Below are positions 8,789-17,614 of a DNA stretch of 64,000 nucleotides, piece after piece. Below the pieces are notes generated by a model, which did no database searches, was not told the DNA's origin, and was given only the letters and a program-made list of their open reading frames with translations. Within the stretch, counting starts at the first letter, position 1; every line of letters begins with the position of its first letter. A program made the translations under genes and the position numbers. This DNA comes from JAEUWI01 sp942492815 (GTDB lineage Bacteria; Hydrogenedentota; Hydrogenedentia; Hydrogenedentales; JAEUWI01), in the NCBI GenBank assembly GCA_942492815.1, contig OW818658.1, forward strand, positions 3,534,001-3,598,000. The letters are read 5' to 3'.

Positions 8789-9732
8789 CAGGCTTTACTC
8801 CGATTTTGTGCTTCGACCACGGTACGGACGAAGAGTTCTTCCAGGGTTTCACGACGGGGGGCCACGCTCAGCAGGTTCAGCGAGTGTTCCTTGCACAGCG
8901 CCAAGGCGTCATAGACGCTCAGGTCATTGGGCACGCGGAGGACGAGCTTGCCCTCCACCTTGTCCTCGGCCGTGATACCCCGGGCCGCCAGTTTGCCGAG
9001 CACGTCGTCGGACGCACCTTCCACCATGATCGTAACGTCGCGATCGGTGAGGAGCTCGTCGATGGTGCCCAGCTTCTGGAGCTCTCCCTGATACAGGATG
9101 CCGGCCCGGTCGCTGATCAGTTCCACTTCCAGCAGTTCGTGGCTGGAGATCATCAGCGTCTTGCCCCGATCCCGAAGGCGGGCCAGGATGTCGCGCATTT
9201 CTTTGCGGGCGATGGGGTCCAGACCGGTCGTGGGCTCGTCCAGAATCAGGATCTGGGGATCGCTGATGAGGGCCTGGGCCAGGCCGATGCGCTGGCGCAT
9301 GCCCTTGGAGTAGCCCCGCAGCAGGCGCTTGCGGGCGTGGGTCATACCCACTTCTTCCAGTACTTCGTTGATGCGCCGGGTCAGTTCCGCGCCACGAAGG
9401 CCGTAAAGCTGGCCATAGTAGCGGAGAATCTCTTCGCCCCGGAGGAAATCGGGGTAGTAGGCGCCCTCGGGCAGGTAGCCGATGTTGCGGCGCACCTTGG
9501 CCGATGTAATATCGGTCTGTCCGAGGATTTCGATGGTGCCGCCCGTCGGAAAGATCAGGCCCAGCAACATCTTAATCGTGGTGGTCTTGCCCGAACCGTT
9601 GGGCCCGAGGTAGGCGAAGATCTCGCCAGCGCGAACGCTGAGATCAAGCTCCTTCAATGCGTGGACATCCTGCCCACGGAAGGAACTCTCGTAGATCTTA
9701 GATAGTCCCTTCGTTTCAATAACTACAGACAC
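8788..9732 (-). CDS. ABC transporter ATP-binding protein (ABC-2 exporter)
   Basis: A 314-residue ATPase subunit. Walker A is GPNGSGKT (residues 43-50), the signature is YSKGMRQRIGLAQ, Walker B is ILILDEPTTGLDP, and the H-loop is MISSHELLE. Beyond residue 220 there is an extra domain (VTIMVEGASDDVLGKL and so on) typical of ABC-2 exporters of the NatA/CcmA/NosF type. The start is GTG, with AAGG about 9 bases upstream. It heads a three-gene operon (ATPase, permease, TPR protein). The substrate could be an antibiotic, polymer, cofactor or ion; nothing in the sequence decides. Confidence 0.92.
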   Translation of the reverse strand: MSVVIETKGLSKIYESSFRGQDVHALKELDLSVRAGEIFAYLGPNGSGKTTTIKMLLGLIFPTGGTIEILGQTDITSAKVRRNIGYLPEGAYYPDFLRGEEILRYYGQLYGLRGAELTRRINEVLEEVGMTHARKRLLRGYSKGMRQRIGLAQALISDPQILILDEPTTGLDPIARKEMRDILARLRDRGKTLMISSHELLEVELISDRAGILYQGELQKLGTIDELLTDRDVTIMVEGASDDVLGKLAARGITAEDKVEGKLVLRVPNDLSVYDALALCKEHSLNLLSVAPRRETLEELFVRTVVEAQNRSKA

Positions 9733-9964
9733 AGAATGAGGCCTTTCGTATGGTTGGGAGTACGGCGTGCCGGACGCTCAGGTCAGACAGACCGCCTGGG
9801 AGGGACATTCCCGTTACTACAAACTACCTTCAACATCTAAACTTGGATGAATCCACACTGTATACGAGTGCGCCATACGAAGTTGGCATCTGCTGCTCTT
9901 CACAGACCGCCCATCGTTACACAGCCGGGAGATGATAACAAACCTCTGTAAATTATGCAAAGTA
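9733..9964. other. Intergenic region upstream of the ABC exporter operon
   Basis: A 232-bp stretch that must hold the promoter of the exporter operon and the 3' end of the upstream gene. It is less GC-rich than its surroundings. I see no conserved RNA, strong hairpin or convincing small gene. Confidence 0.4.
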
Positions 9965-11008
9965 TCAAAGTGCGCCCGGCGACGCCCCTTGCACAGCTTC
10001 CACACTTTCCATACTTGCCCCTTCCTCCATCGCAACAAGTATCTCCTCCGGGGGGGGCATTTCGTCTTTCCAGGTCTTCACCACCACCCCGTCCCGGATG
10101 AGGGAAAGCTGTGGCGGCACGCCGCTGCAGATTTTCGCCCAGGACAGCATGTCGTTGCCCACAGAGTGCATGGGAAACAGGGGCCCGGTGAGATCCTGGA
10201 AGTTTTTCAGGCTGCCTTCTTCAGGTTCCAGGCAAATGGCCACTACTTGAGGCAGGGTCTCCTGGGAGATGTAGTCGTTGATCTGGGGCACTTCCCCCAT
10301 GCAGTGTTCGCAGGTCATGCTCAGCAGGGCCACGAGATATTCGCCGTGGGCCAGCTCGATGGCGTCGCCATATTCGGGGACAATCCGATACCCGGCGAAA
10401 ACACCGGCTTCGCCAGCGGGCGGGGCCGCACCGTTTGTGGAAATTTGGGGGCCCGAAGCGACCGGTCCATTGTTCCCGGTCTGCATGGTTCCGCCAACCT
10501 GGGGAACAGCGGCCAGGCAAACCAGCAGCGCCAGCACGATAGGGCCCAACTTGCGGACCTTGATATTGGACATTGGAGTGGCGGCTCTGTCACCAGTCTC
10601 CAAGCCATACCAGGCCAGGGCGGTCAAGGCCAACAACACCAGGTTTTTCGCAATTGCCTCCGGCGGCGTCATGGGGACCTTCCCGAAACAACCGCAATCT
10701 TTCAGATTGTGAACCTGCCAGGCATAAACGATCAATCCAGTGAAGAAGAGCAGCATGGCCGCACTCGCCACCAGGACCTGCCTGCGCCACGGACTGCCCA
10801 GGACCATGGACAGCCCGAGAAAGGTCTCCAACGCCAGCGTCGTAAAAGCGACCGCGGTCAAAGCGCCGGTGGAGCTGAAAATCTGATACGCGAGGATCTG
10901 CCCGATGAAGAGATTGAAGTTCCAGGCCTTGAGCCCGGCGGCGGCGAGGTAGGCCAGGCCCACGGCGATTTCCGCCCCTCTTCCCGCGATTACTTTAGGT
11001 GAAATCAT
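9965..11008 (-). CDS. MauE/DoxX-like membrane protein fused to a thioredoxin-like domain
   Basis: A 347-residue two-part protein. Residues about 10-145 form a four-helix membrane domain with VGLAYLAAAGLKAWNFNLF, FTTLALETFLGLSMVLG, a conserved DCGCFGK loop and an LVLLALTALAWYGLE helix; this is the MauE/DoxX pattern. After a further membrane segment (LGPIVLALLVCLAAVPQV), residues about 210-345 look like a periplasmic redoxin: a thioredoxin-type active site, MTCEHCMGEVPQINDY, and a substrate-side FPMHSVGNDM region. MauE domains supply or transfer reducing equivalents to periplasmic thiol proteins, so the fusion is probably a disulfide-handling system. The ATG at 11008 has only a weak ribosome-binding site, and a start 25 codons upstream is possible. 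Confidence 0.7.
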   Translation of the reverse strand: MISPKVIAGRGAEIAVGLAYLAAAGLKAWNFNLFIGQILAYQIFSSTGALTAVAFTTLALETFLGLSMVLGSPWRRQVLVASAAMLLFFTGLIVYAWQVHNLKDCGCFGKVPMTPPEAIAKNLVLLALTALAWYGLETGDRAATPMSNIKVRKLGPIVLALLVCLAAVPQVGGTMQTGNNGPVASGPQISTNGAAPPAGEAGVFAGYRIVPEYGDAIELAHGEYLVALLSMTCEHCMGEVPQINDYISQETLPQVVAICLEPEEGSLKNFQDLTGPLFPMHSVGNDMLSWAKICSGVPPQLSLIRDGVVVKTWKDEMPPPEEILVAMEEGASMESVEAVQGASPGAL

Positions 11009-11110
11009 AGCGTTTGCGCCTGCGCTCCGGTCGTCTGTCCAGCGTGTGTCACGCGCCGGCTGCTCTCGGCCGGTTCGAAACACGCCCTTATGTATTCTCG
11101 AAAATGGTTA

Positions 11111-12193
11111 TTAGAAGTCCAGCTCGATGCTCGCGCCGACGCTGGTATCGACGCTGTCCAGCGCCGAAAATTTGGGTTGATGGTCGTAGTCCATCAACAT
11201 TTCCAGCCGAAGATGGAGGCGATTTGTCACGGGGTATACCACGGAGGAGGTCGCCCCCGCGCGAAAATCATCGGCATCGGTGAGGCTCGGCTTGAGGAAG
11301 ACGCCACTGCTCCATTCGGCCCCTCCCCAGATTGATCGGGAGTAACGAAGCCCCAGGGTCATGTTCAGTTCGGATTGATTCTCATCGTCGTCGGGCTGGA
11401 GAAATTGCGCGCCATCGAGGTACTCCCGGCTCCACTCGCCGTAGCTTGCGCCGATACCTGCGAGGCCCTCCAATGCGCCCCCACCTGGCGCGTCAAAGCG
11501 GTAGCGCATGCCCAGGGTAAGGCCAGTTCTGACCTGCAACGCTTCGTTGGTGTTGCGCTCCACGAGGGCCTGGACGAAGGGTGCCCAGGATTCTTCCGTC
11601 GCTTCGGTGATGTCGAAACTTCCCTTGAAATAGGATGGCAGGGTGTCCTCACCGTCCGCATCGAAGTTGAGTTGGAGGGACGTGTTGATACGCTCGCCGC
11701 GCTTCTTGAGGCCGAGACGCAGTTGAGGTTCGACGCCGTCGCGCGTGCCTTCAAAAGCCCGGACACCCGCCCCGGCCTCTCCAGACCACCCCGCCTCCGA
11801 TGGATCTTCCCCGGAAGACTGCTGGGGCGCGGGCCGGGCGGAATCGACCGCCGTAAGAGGGAAGGTGGCGACTTTCGGGACCGCGCCTTCCCCGGCGGAT
11901 TCTTCGATCCCCTCGGGAACAAATCGCCCGACGTGAACGGTCCCGCCAATCTCCGTCACCACCCAGGCGTTCTCCGTGGACAGGGATTTCACCTCGGACA
12001 TGGGCAGCATCATCTGGCCCTCAAGGGAGGTGCGGAACACGAGGATACCGTCCTTCACTCGGGTCAATACGCCGGACAACGAATCCCCGCTGGCGGTCAC
12101 GAGGAGGTCGGCGCGCGCCGCCCCTGAAAAACACAGCGCACACACCACCAGCAGGGCCTGCAGGGTCCTTCTGAACTTGAATTGGTGTATCAT
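11111..12193 (-). CDS. DUF481 family outer-membrane protein
   Basis: A 360-residue protein with a clear signal peptide (ALLVVCALCFSGAARA). It is followed by a small beta-rich domain (LLVTASGDSLSGVLTRVKDG to VKSLSTENA) and then, from about residue 135, alternating amphipathic beta strands ending in a C-terminal aromatic (ASIELDF), the pattern of an outer-membrane barrel. This N-domain plus barrel layout is that of DUF481, annotated in some species as a salt-induced outer-membrane protein. The function is not established. It may share a transcript with the MauE-redoxin gene, 100 bases downstream. Confidence 0.75.
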   Translation of the reverse strand: MIHQFKFRRTLQALLVVCALCFSGAARADLLVTASGDSLSGVLTRVKDGILVFRTSLEGQMMLPMSEVKSLSTENAWVVTEIGGTVHVGRFVPEGIEESAGEGAVPKVATFPLTAVDSARPAPQQSSGEDPSEAGWSGEAGAGVRAFEGTRDGVEPQLRLGLKKRGERINTSLQLNFDADGEDTLPSYFKGSFDITEATEESWAPFVQALVERNTNEALQVRTGLTLGMRYRFDAPGGGALEGLAGIGASYGEWSREYLDGAQFLQPDDDENQSELNMTLGLRYSRSIWGGAEWSSGVFLKPSLTDADDFRAGATSSVVYPVTNRLHLRLEMLMDYDHQPKFSALDSVDTSVGASIELDF

Positions 12194-12240
12194 GCTGCTG
12201 GTCCAATCACTGACTTGTTTCGAAAACTATAGAACGGAAC

Positions 12241-12912
12241 TCAGGCCCGCCAGATCTCCACGAAAGCACAACCGGCCACGGCCTTTCCCGCCGTGATGGA
12301 CAGGGGCTCTTCCACCAGAGCCTGAATCATCGCCCGCTTGTCGTCTCCGGCGGCCACAAACACGATCCGTTCGCAACGCGACAGCAATTCCGGACTCACC
12401 GTAACGCGGTCGGGCGGCGTGGCCTTATAGGCGGGGGCGGCGAGACGTCCCTCGCAACGTTCGAGGTCTTCATCGTTAAAGAGCGAGCAGGTGTGACCGT
12501 CCGAGCCCAGGCCGAGCAGGGCCAGGGAAATCGTGCCGCCGGACTTCAGGAAGGTGCGCAAATCAATATCATAGCGATCGGCGGATTCCTCCAGGCTGAA
12601 CTCGGGGTAGATTCGGAGCGTATTTCCCGGTTTCAGGGCCAGCGCATCGATCATGGCCTTGGCGTTGCCGTAGTTGTTTTCGGGCGAATCGACCGGCACG
12701 TACCGGTCATCGGCAAACATGATGCAGGCGTTGGGGCTGGTCGCGACGGGCTCCGCGGCAATCGCGGCATAGACCGGCAGCGGCGTGTTGCCGCCGGATA
12801 TCATGAGGGCGAAGCGCGTGTCCGACGCCTGGCTCAGGGTTTCGCGCATGAGGGCCTCCATGGCTGTCAACAGGTCCGCCTTGGAATCAAAATCTCGTAC
12901 TGCAATCGTCAT
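12241..12912 (-). CDS. pgl: 6-phosphogluconolactonase
   Basis: A 223-residue protein of the NagB/RpiA/Pgl sugar-isomerase fold. The recognisable segments are the N-terminal LMISGGNTPLPVYAAIA phosphate-binding loop, MFADDRYVPVDSPENNYGNAK, and LLGLGSDGHTCSLF, the Pgl hallmark with the catalytic-site histidine. It hydrolyses 6-phosphogluconolactone in the oxidative pentose-phosphate pathway. The ATG at 12912 has AGGA 7 bases upstream and is preferred over the ATG ten codons earlier. It lies 74 bases after zwf on the same strand, which confirms the role. Confidence 0.95.
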   Translation of the reverse strand: MTIAVRDFDSKADLLTAMEALMRETLSQASDTRFALMISGGNTPLPVYAAIAAEPVATSPNACIMFADDRYVPVDSPENNYGNAKAMIDALALKPGNTLRIYPEFSLEESADRYDIDLRTFLKSGGTISLALLGLGSDGHTCSLFNDEDLERCEGRLAAPAYKATPPDRVTVSPELLSRCERIVFVAAGDDKRAMIQALVEEPLSITAGKAVAGCAFVEIWRA

Positions 12913-12986
12913 GTCAAATCCTGTCAATCGGTCCCGCCGCACTCACCGGGGCGGGGAGCTTCATTCATTCGACGAAGAACCGTCCA

Positions 12987-14462
12987 TTACCAACTGGCGT
13001 TGAATCGGGCGGCGAGGGCGTTGGCCGCTTCAGGACCGTGGCTGCCGAAGGGATAGGTCTCCGGTTTGACCCGCTTTGCTTCCAATTCGTGCAGCACGGG
13101 CGTGAAGATATCCCACGCCGCTTCGAGTTCATCCGCCCGGATGAAGAGACTCTTGTCCCCCTGAACCACATCCAGAATCAGGGACTCATAGGCATCGGGG
13201 ATGACCCCGTCGAAGGCGGAAGCGTAGCGCAGGTCGAGCTTGGTCTCGTCCAGCCGAATGCCCAGTCCGGGCACTCGGTTCACGATGCGCAGGGTCAGGC
13301 CCGCGTCGGGCTGCACGGTGATGACCAGCTCGTTGTTCGGGAGCCCTTTGGCGGCGTCGGCAAAGATATTGCCCGGCATGCTGCGAAAGCGAATCCGGAT
13401 CTCGGTCTTGGAGTCGTCCAGGCCCTTGCCCGCGCGGAGCAGGAAGGGAACACCCGCCCATCGGCGGCTGTTGACCTGAAGCACGGCGGCGGCGTAGGTC
13501 GGGGTGATGGAGTCGGGCGGAGTGCCCTTTTCCTCCAGATAGCCGAAGTGCTGCTTGCCCCCGGAAACGCCCGCCGTATACTGGGCCACCACCAGATCGT
13601 CCAGCGTCAGGGGCTTCACCGCGCGGAGGGCCTTGACCTTCTCGTCGCGCACGTAGGTGGAGTTCAGCGCCACGGGCTGTTCCATGGCCACGAGGGAGAG
13701 CATCTGGAGGAGGTGGTTCTGCATGACGTCCCGGATGATGCCATATTGGTCAAAATAACCCGCGCGCCCTTCCAGGCTCAGGTTCTCGGTCCAAGTAATC
13801 CGGACATTCTTGATGTGGTTTCGATTCCAGATGGGGTCAAAGATCAGGTTGGCGAAGCGCAGGACCAGGAGGTTCTGGATGACTTCCTTACCGAGATAGT
13901 GGTCGATTCGGTAGGTCTGGGCTTCATTGAAGACCTGGCACATGCTTTCCGTCAGGGCGTCGGAGGAAGCGCGGTCACTGCCGAAGGGCTTCTCAATGAC
14001 CACGCGGCTCCAGTTGCTGTCCGAACCGTGGGACACGAGCTGGGCATCGCGCAGGGCGTGGGCCACGTCCAGAAAGAGAAAGGGCGGAATGGCCATGTAG
14101 AAGATGCGGTTCTCCATCCGGCCGGGGTCCAGCTTGTCCAGTTCGGCGTGCAACTGCTGGAAGGACTCGGGGGAGTCATAGTTGCCGGACACGTAGGTAC
14201 AGCGGGACAGGAAATTTTGCATGCGCTCGTCGCACTTTTCCCCCGGCACGTAGCGGCAGGTCAGGCGCTCCTCAACGCGATTGCGGAATTCCTCGTGGGA
14301 CATGGGGCTACGGGCAAAACCGACAATATGGAAGGTTGTGGGCAGCAGATCCTGGCAATAGAGCGCAAAAAGCGCGGGAAATATCTTCTTGAGTGCGAGA
14401 TCGCCCGATGCCCCGATGACCACCACGGCGAGTGGATGCGAACGGTCAATAGTCTGAGTCAT
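12987..14462 (-). CDS. zwf: Glucose-6-phosphate 1-dehydrogenase
   Basis: A 491-residue enzyme, normal length for bacterial Zwf. The coenzyme-binding motif is GASGDLALKK (residues 18-27), EKPFGSD is at 158-164 and the active-site signature RIDHYLGKE spans 185-193. It oxidises glucose 6-phosphate with NAD(P)+ to the lactone handled by Pgl. A moderate ribosome-binding site (AGGAATAAGAG) precedes the ATG. Together with pgl it makes a two-gene unit, so the cell runs the oxidative pentose-phosphate entry and gains NADPH. Confidence 0.97.
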   Translation of the reverse strand: MTQTIDRSHPLAVVVIGASGDLALKKIFPALFALYCQDLLPTTFHIVGFARSPMSHEEFRNRVEERLTCRYVPGEKCDERMQNFLSRCTYVSGNYDSPESFQQLHAELDKLDPGRMENRIFYMAIPPFLFLDVAHALRDAQLVSHGSDSNWSRVVIEKPFGSDRASSDALTESMCQVFNEAQTYRIDHYLGKEVIQNLLVLRFANLIFDPIWNRNHIKNVRITWTENLSLEGRAGYFDQYGIIRDVMQNHLLQMLSLVAMEQPVALNSTYVRDEKVKALRAVKPLTLDDLVVAQYTAGVSGGKQHFGYLEEKGTPPDSITPTYAAAVLQVNSRRWAGVPFLLRAGKGLDDSKTEIRIRFRSMPGNIFADAAKGLPNNELVITVQPDAGLTLRIVNRVPGLGIRLDETKLDLRYASAFDGVIPDAYESLILDVVQGDKSLFIRADELEAAWDIFTPVLHELEAKRVKPETYPFGSHGPEAANALAARFNASW

Positions 14463-14546
14463 TTTCTCTTATTCCTTCCGGCGCCCGAAGGCGCATTTCA
14501 TTCTGTACCGCGGTGCCATTTTAGCACGTGGGCCATGCGGGGTGTA

Positions 14547-15353
14547 TCAGTTTCCGGTTTGGGAAAGGCTGGGATCGCCTATCTCATACACCGCCATGCC
14601 CAGGTAGCGCTTTGATTGACTTGCCGCGTAGCTTTCGAGATTCATCGCCGCCACTTTTCCGGCGACTGAGCTGGCATGGTAGAGCTTTCCCGAGCCGTCG
14701 CCATCCGGCATAAAAATGCCGCAATGGAGTGCAAAGAGCCAGTCTACATGACCGATGAACACCACCAGGGACGGCTTTTTTATGGCTTTAGCGAGCGCTT
14801 CCGCCTGTTCAATCGGAATATACGTCACCGTGACCTCCCGGTCCGGGATGTCCTGGCCCAGTTCCGGGGCCTTTACACGGCGGAAGAATGCGGACTTGCT
14901 GATGGTCCGAGTTACCGTCTTCGTTTCGATGCCGAGCTTCCCGGTCGATTCGAGACACCAGGGGTTGTTCGGGGTCCAGTCGACGAGCATGAAATGGTTA
15001 CGGTACTGGAAGTCGATCTGGCCGTCCTTGTAGCGGTACCGCTGGAGCAGCTCTGTCGCTTCCGAGAGGCTCGAAGCACTCGCGAGGGCGACGCTCTGCT
15101 CGACAAAGGTTACGCAATCGGCCCGGCTCAGATCGATGAGGGGATCGGTGTCGTAGGCGGCCTGAGGGCCTTCGCCGAGGGGGCCATCGTGGTACGGCGT
15201 GCCCACACTGTCCTGAATGACCTGTTCGAGTCGCTGAAGAAAGGTGAAATCAGCCCCCTGGAGCTTTGCCAGGTAAGCATCGGTCTCCGATACCTGCTGC
15301 GTGTAAACTGTTGCACCCAAAACGCTTAAGAGAATCGATATCCATGAACTCAT
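14547..15353 (-). CDS. DUF1460 family NlpC/P60-like secreted protein
   Basis: A 268-residue protein with an N-terminal hydrophobic export signal (ISILLSVLGATVYT). It has a cysteine-peptidase-like active region SRADCVTFVEQS (C80), a later aromatic/histidine segment YRNHFMLVDW, and a C-terminal histidine in FALHCGIFMPDG. This matches DUF1460, annotated as N-acetylmuramoyl-L-alanine amidase-like. A role in peptidoglycan or peptide cleavage in the periplasm is likely but unproven. It is transcribed divergently from the DUF1080 gene, with a 177-bp shared upstream region. Confidence 0.75.
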   Translation of the reverse strand: MSSWISILLSVLGATVYTQQVSETDAYLAKLQGADFTFLQRLEQVIQDSVGTPYHDGPLGEGPQAAYDTDPLIDLSRADCVTFVEQSVALASASSLSEATELLQRYRYKDGQIDFQYRNHFMLVDWTPNNPWCLESTGKLGIETKTVTRTISKSAFFRRVKAPELGQDIPDREVTVTYIPIEQAEALAKAIKKPSLVVFIGHVDWLFALHCGIFMPDGDGSGKLYHASSVAGKVAAMNLESYAASQSKRYLGMAVYEIGDPSLSQTGN

Positions 15354-15530
15354 GCGGAATGTAATTTCCTGGCGATACGCCGGCTGCGCCCTACGCCGCC
15401 TATAATATCATGGCGCGTAGAACAATCCAGAATTCGGGGTGCCGGGACGAGCGAAGGGCGTCCCTCCATGCTGAAATCCGATACCGCTATCCTGTAGCAT
15501 GGCCCCACACCCGAACCTAGGAGACTCCCC

Positions 15531-16172
15531 ATGAAACTCCCCATCGCTTGTGTAATCGCGCTGGTGGCTGCCCTTGCACCGTTTCGAACCCCCGCCGAAG
15601 CGCCGTCGGAATGGAAATCACTCTTCGACGGCACCTCGTTCACCGGCTGGGAAGGCGACCTCACCAAATTCCGTATCGAAGACGGTGCCATCATCGCCGG
15701 GAGTCTCACATCCGCCCTCGACCGCAATTACTTTCTCTGCACCGCCGAGCGCTACGACCACTTCGAACTCGAACTCAAGGTTAAGCTCGTGGGCGAAGAC
15801 GCCAATGCCGGGATCCAGATTCGCACCGAGCGCATTCCCGACGACACCGAGGTCATCGGCTACCAGGCCGACATGGGCCAGCACTACTGGGGCTGCCTCT
15901 ACGACGAGTCGCGCCGCAAGAAGATCCTTCAGCAACCCGCGCCAGAGCTGTTTGAAAAAATCCTGAAGAAGGGAGAATGGAACGACTACCGCATCCGCTG
16001 CGAAGGCAACCGCATCCAACTCTGGCTCAACGGCGTGCAGACGGTGGACTACACGGAAGAGGAACCTGGAATCTCGCAGACGGGCATCATCGCCGTGCAG
16101 ATTCACAGCGGCAAACCCGCCGAGGCGAGCTACAAGGATATTCGCATACGAAAATTGTCCGCACCGAAGTGA
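15531..16172 (+). CDS. DUF1080 (3-keto-disaccharide hydrolase) family secreted protein
   Basis: A 213-residue protein with signal peptide (LPIACVIALVAALAPFRTPAEA). It has the hallmark DUF1080 start WKSLFDGTSFTGWEGD, a concanavalin-like beta-sandwich core with DHFELELKVKL, NAGIQIRTER, VIGYQADMGQHYWGCLYDE, and closing RIQLWLNGVQTVDYTE. Members cleave or bind 3-ketosugars or other glycans outside the cytoplasm; which applies here is unknown. The start is well supported by AGGAGA 6 bases before the ATG. The stop codon is immediately followed by a GGGAC-headed REP-like repeat. Confidence 0.88.
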   Translation: MKLPIACVIALVAALAPFRTPAEAPSEWKSLFDGTSFTGWEGDLTKFRIEDGAIIAGSLTSALDRNYFLCTAERYDHFELELKVKLVGEDANAGIQIRTERIPDDTEVIGYQADMGQHYWGCLYDESRRKKILQQPAPELFEKILKKGEWNDYRIRCEGNRIQLWLNGVQTVDYTEEEPGISQTGIIAVQIHSGKPAEASYKDIRIRKLSAPK

Positions 16173-16177
16173 TCATA

Positions 16178-16696
16178 GGGACGTACCGCCGCAGGTGCCC
16201 CGCGCTAAAGGAAAGTACGCTCAATCCGTTCTAAACAAGGTGATAGAACAAAGCCCACGCCAAAGCGGCGGCATGTCCCTGGGGATGTAAGGCGGGTGCC
16301 CGAACAATGAATCAAGCCTCCCCACTACATCCACCGGGACAGGCACGCGCTTTCGGGCTGTTTGCGCCCAAACGAGTCAACCTGAAGATCTGCAGTTACC
16401 TGTGCACAAACTCGACATGGGCGCGAGTCCGTCCCACGGGGGACGTACCGCCGCAAGTTCACCCAACAAGACAAACAACGCCTCGCACCGTATCGCTCAC
16501 CCAACCGAGCAGGCCCTACCACAAAGCGGCGGCATGTCCCTGAGGATGTATGGCGAGTACCCGAACAATGAACCAAGCCTCCCCACTACATCCACGGGGA
16601 CAGGCACGCGCTCTCTGGCTGTTTGCGCCCTGACAAGTCCACGTGAAGCTGCGCAGTTGCCTGAGCACAGACTCGACATGGGCGCGAGTCCGTCCC
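16178..16696. repeat. Tandem 262-bp duplication built from REP-like inverted pairs
   Basis: Two copies of a unit of about 262 bp lie head to tail (16178-16439 and 16440-16696), clearly diverged but alignable end to end. Each unit contains two inverted pairs: GGGACGTACCGCCGC with GCGGCGGCATGTCCC, and GGGACAGGCACGCGC with GCGAGTCCGTCCC. This is the layout of paired REP sequences. The block fills the whole space between the convergent DUF1080 gene and the membrane-protein gene, touching both stop codons. No transposase is present. Confidence 0.85.
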
Positions 16697-17364
16697 TATG
16701 CCGCCAGCAACTCGCGCGTCTTTGCCTGGCACAGGTGAAGCGCCCAGCCCAGTCCAGCGCCAAGACCGGCCCCGTAAAATACGCCCCACGAGGACTTGGC
16801 GATGATGGCCTGCGCCATGTCCGAGAGCGGCAGTCCTTCCATGTGCAGTAGTGCCCCTTCGACAACCCCGCCCACGAAGTAACCCGCTGAGTTCAGCACA
16901 AACAGCGCCGCGATGACCTTTAACGTTTCTCCACCCGCATCGAAGGCTCGAGTGAGCATCCAGCCCATCAGCGTGGTACCGGCGAGCAATCCCACGACGC
17001 TGCCGGGGTGCCCTCCCAAGGCCATCCAGCCGATGATCCATGCGACGGAGTAGGCACCGAAAGACGGCGCGAAGAGCAGATAGAAGCGCGACAACGATCC
17101 GGGTCCGATGATCAGTCGGTGTAGAAGAAGTCCAGCCGTGCCAATGAATACCAACGCGCACACGGCGTACAGCCCGGCCTCGCCGATGCGCTGGTAAAAC
17201 CAGCCCCCCGCCACCGCCCAGGGGGCGAAGCCCGCAATGCTCACGAGGACAAAGCCGAGCGTGCCGCGCAGTAACGACGCGCCGAGGGAAGGCACATGCA
17301 CAGGCTGCCCGCTGGCCTGCACACGGCTCGCCACACTTTCGGGATCCAACTGAAACCAACTCAT
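16696..17364 (-). CDS. Multi-pass membrane protein of unknown function
   Basis: A 222-residue protein with about six membrane segments, beginning SLLRGTLGFVLVSIAGFAPWAV and including AGLYAVCALVFIGTAGLLL, FGAYSVAWIIGWMALGG, SVVGLLAGTTLMGWML, VIAALFVLNSAGYFVGGV and a C-terminal GAGLGAGLGWALHLC. The pattern is reminiscent of Yip1-type or similar small membrane proteins, but I see no diagnostic motif. The ATG at 17364 is chosen because the upstream in-frame extension reads through a palindromic repeat. The stop codon overlaps the end of the REP-like array. Confidence 0.6.
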   Translation of the reverse strand: MSWFQLDPESVASRVQASGQPVHVPSLGASLLRGTLGFVLVSIAGFAPWAVAGGWFYQRIGEAGLYAVCALVFIGTAGLLLHRLIIGPGSLSRFYLLFAPSFGAYSVAWIIGWMALGGHPGSVVGLLAGTTLMGWMLTRAFDAGGETLKVIAALFVLNSAGYFVGGVVEGALLHMEGLPLSDMAQAIIAKSSWGVFYGAGLGAGLGWALHLCQAKTRELLAA

Positions 17365-17440
17365 TGCGACGGGCCCCTTTCGGTGACTGGAAGCAGCTAT
17401 TGCAGTCAGGCGATCATTAATTCGCACGATAAAACGATTG

Positions 17441-17508
17441 GCCGCAAGAGAACGCAAAATACACAAAGAGAGTTTCTTCTTTGCGCTCTTTGCGTTCTTT
17501 TGCGGCAG
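17441..17508. repeat. Short-unit palindromic repeat array, TTTGCG type
   Basis: The right arm has three 9-nt units (TTTGCGCTC, TTTGCGTTC, TTTTGCGGC); the left arm has their imperfect complements (GCCGCAAGA, GAACGCAAA). It sits between two divergent genes, upstream of both starts. Confidence 0.8.
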
Positions 17509-17614
17509 AAATAGAATATCCCGTCTCGCGGGGAATAGCCAAACGCCGCCCGCCATATGCTAAACTCCATTAATCTTCGCACATCAGACGTCCAATCAGA
17601 AGGAAATTTCATTC

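Noticed and set aside
9817..10038. Small minus-strand frame overlapping the 3' end of the MauE-redoxin gene
   Set aside because: Overlaps an established gene, lacks a ribosome-binding site and shows no coding pattern.
16178..16696. Insertion sequence remnant in the tandem repeat block
   Set aside because: No reading frame resembles a transposase, and the block is explained by duplicated REP-like pairs.
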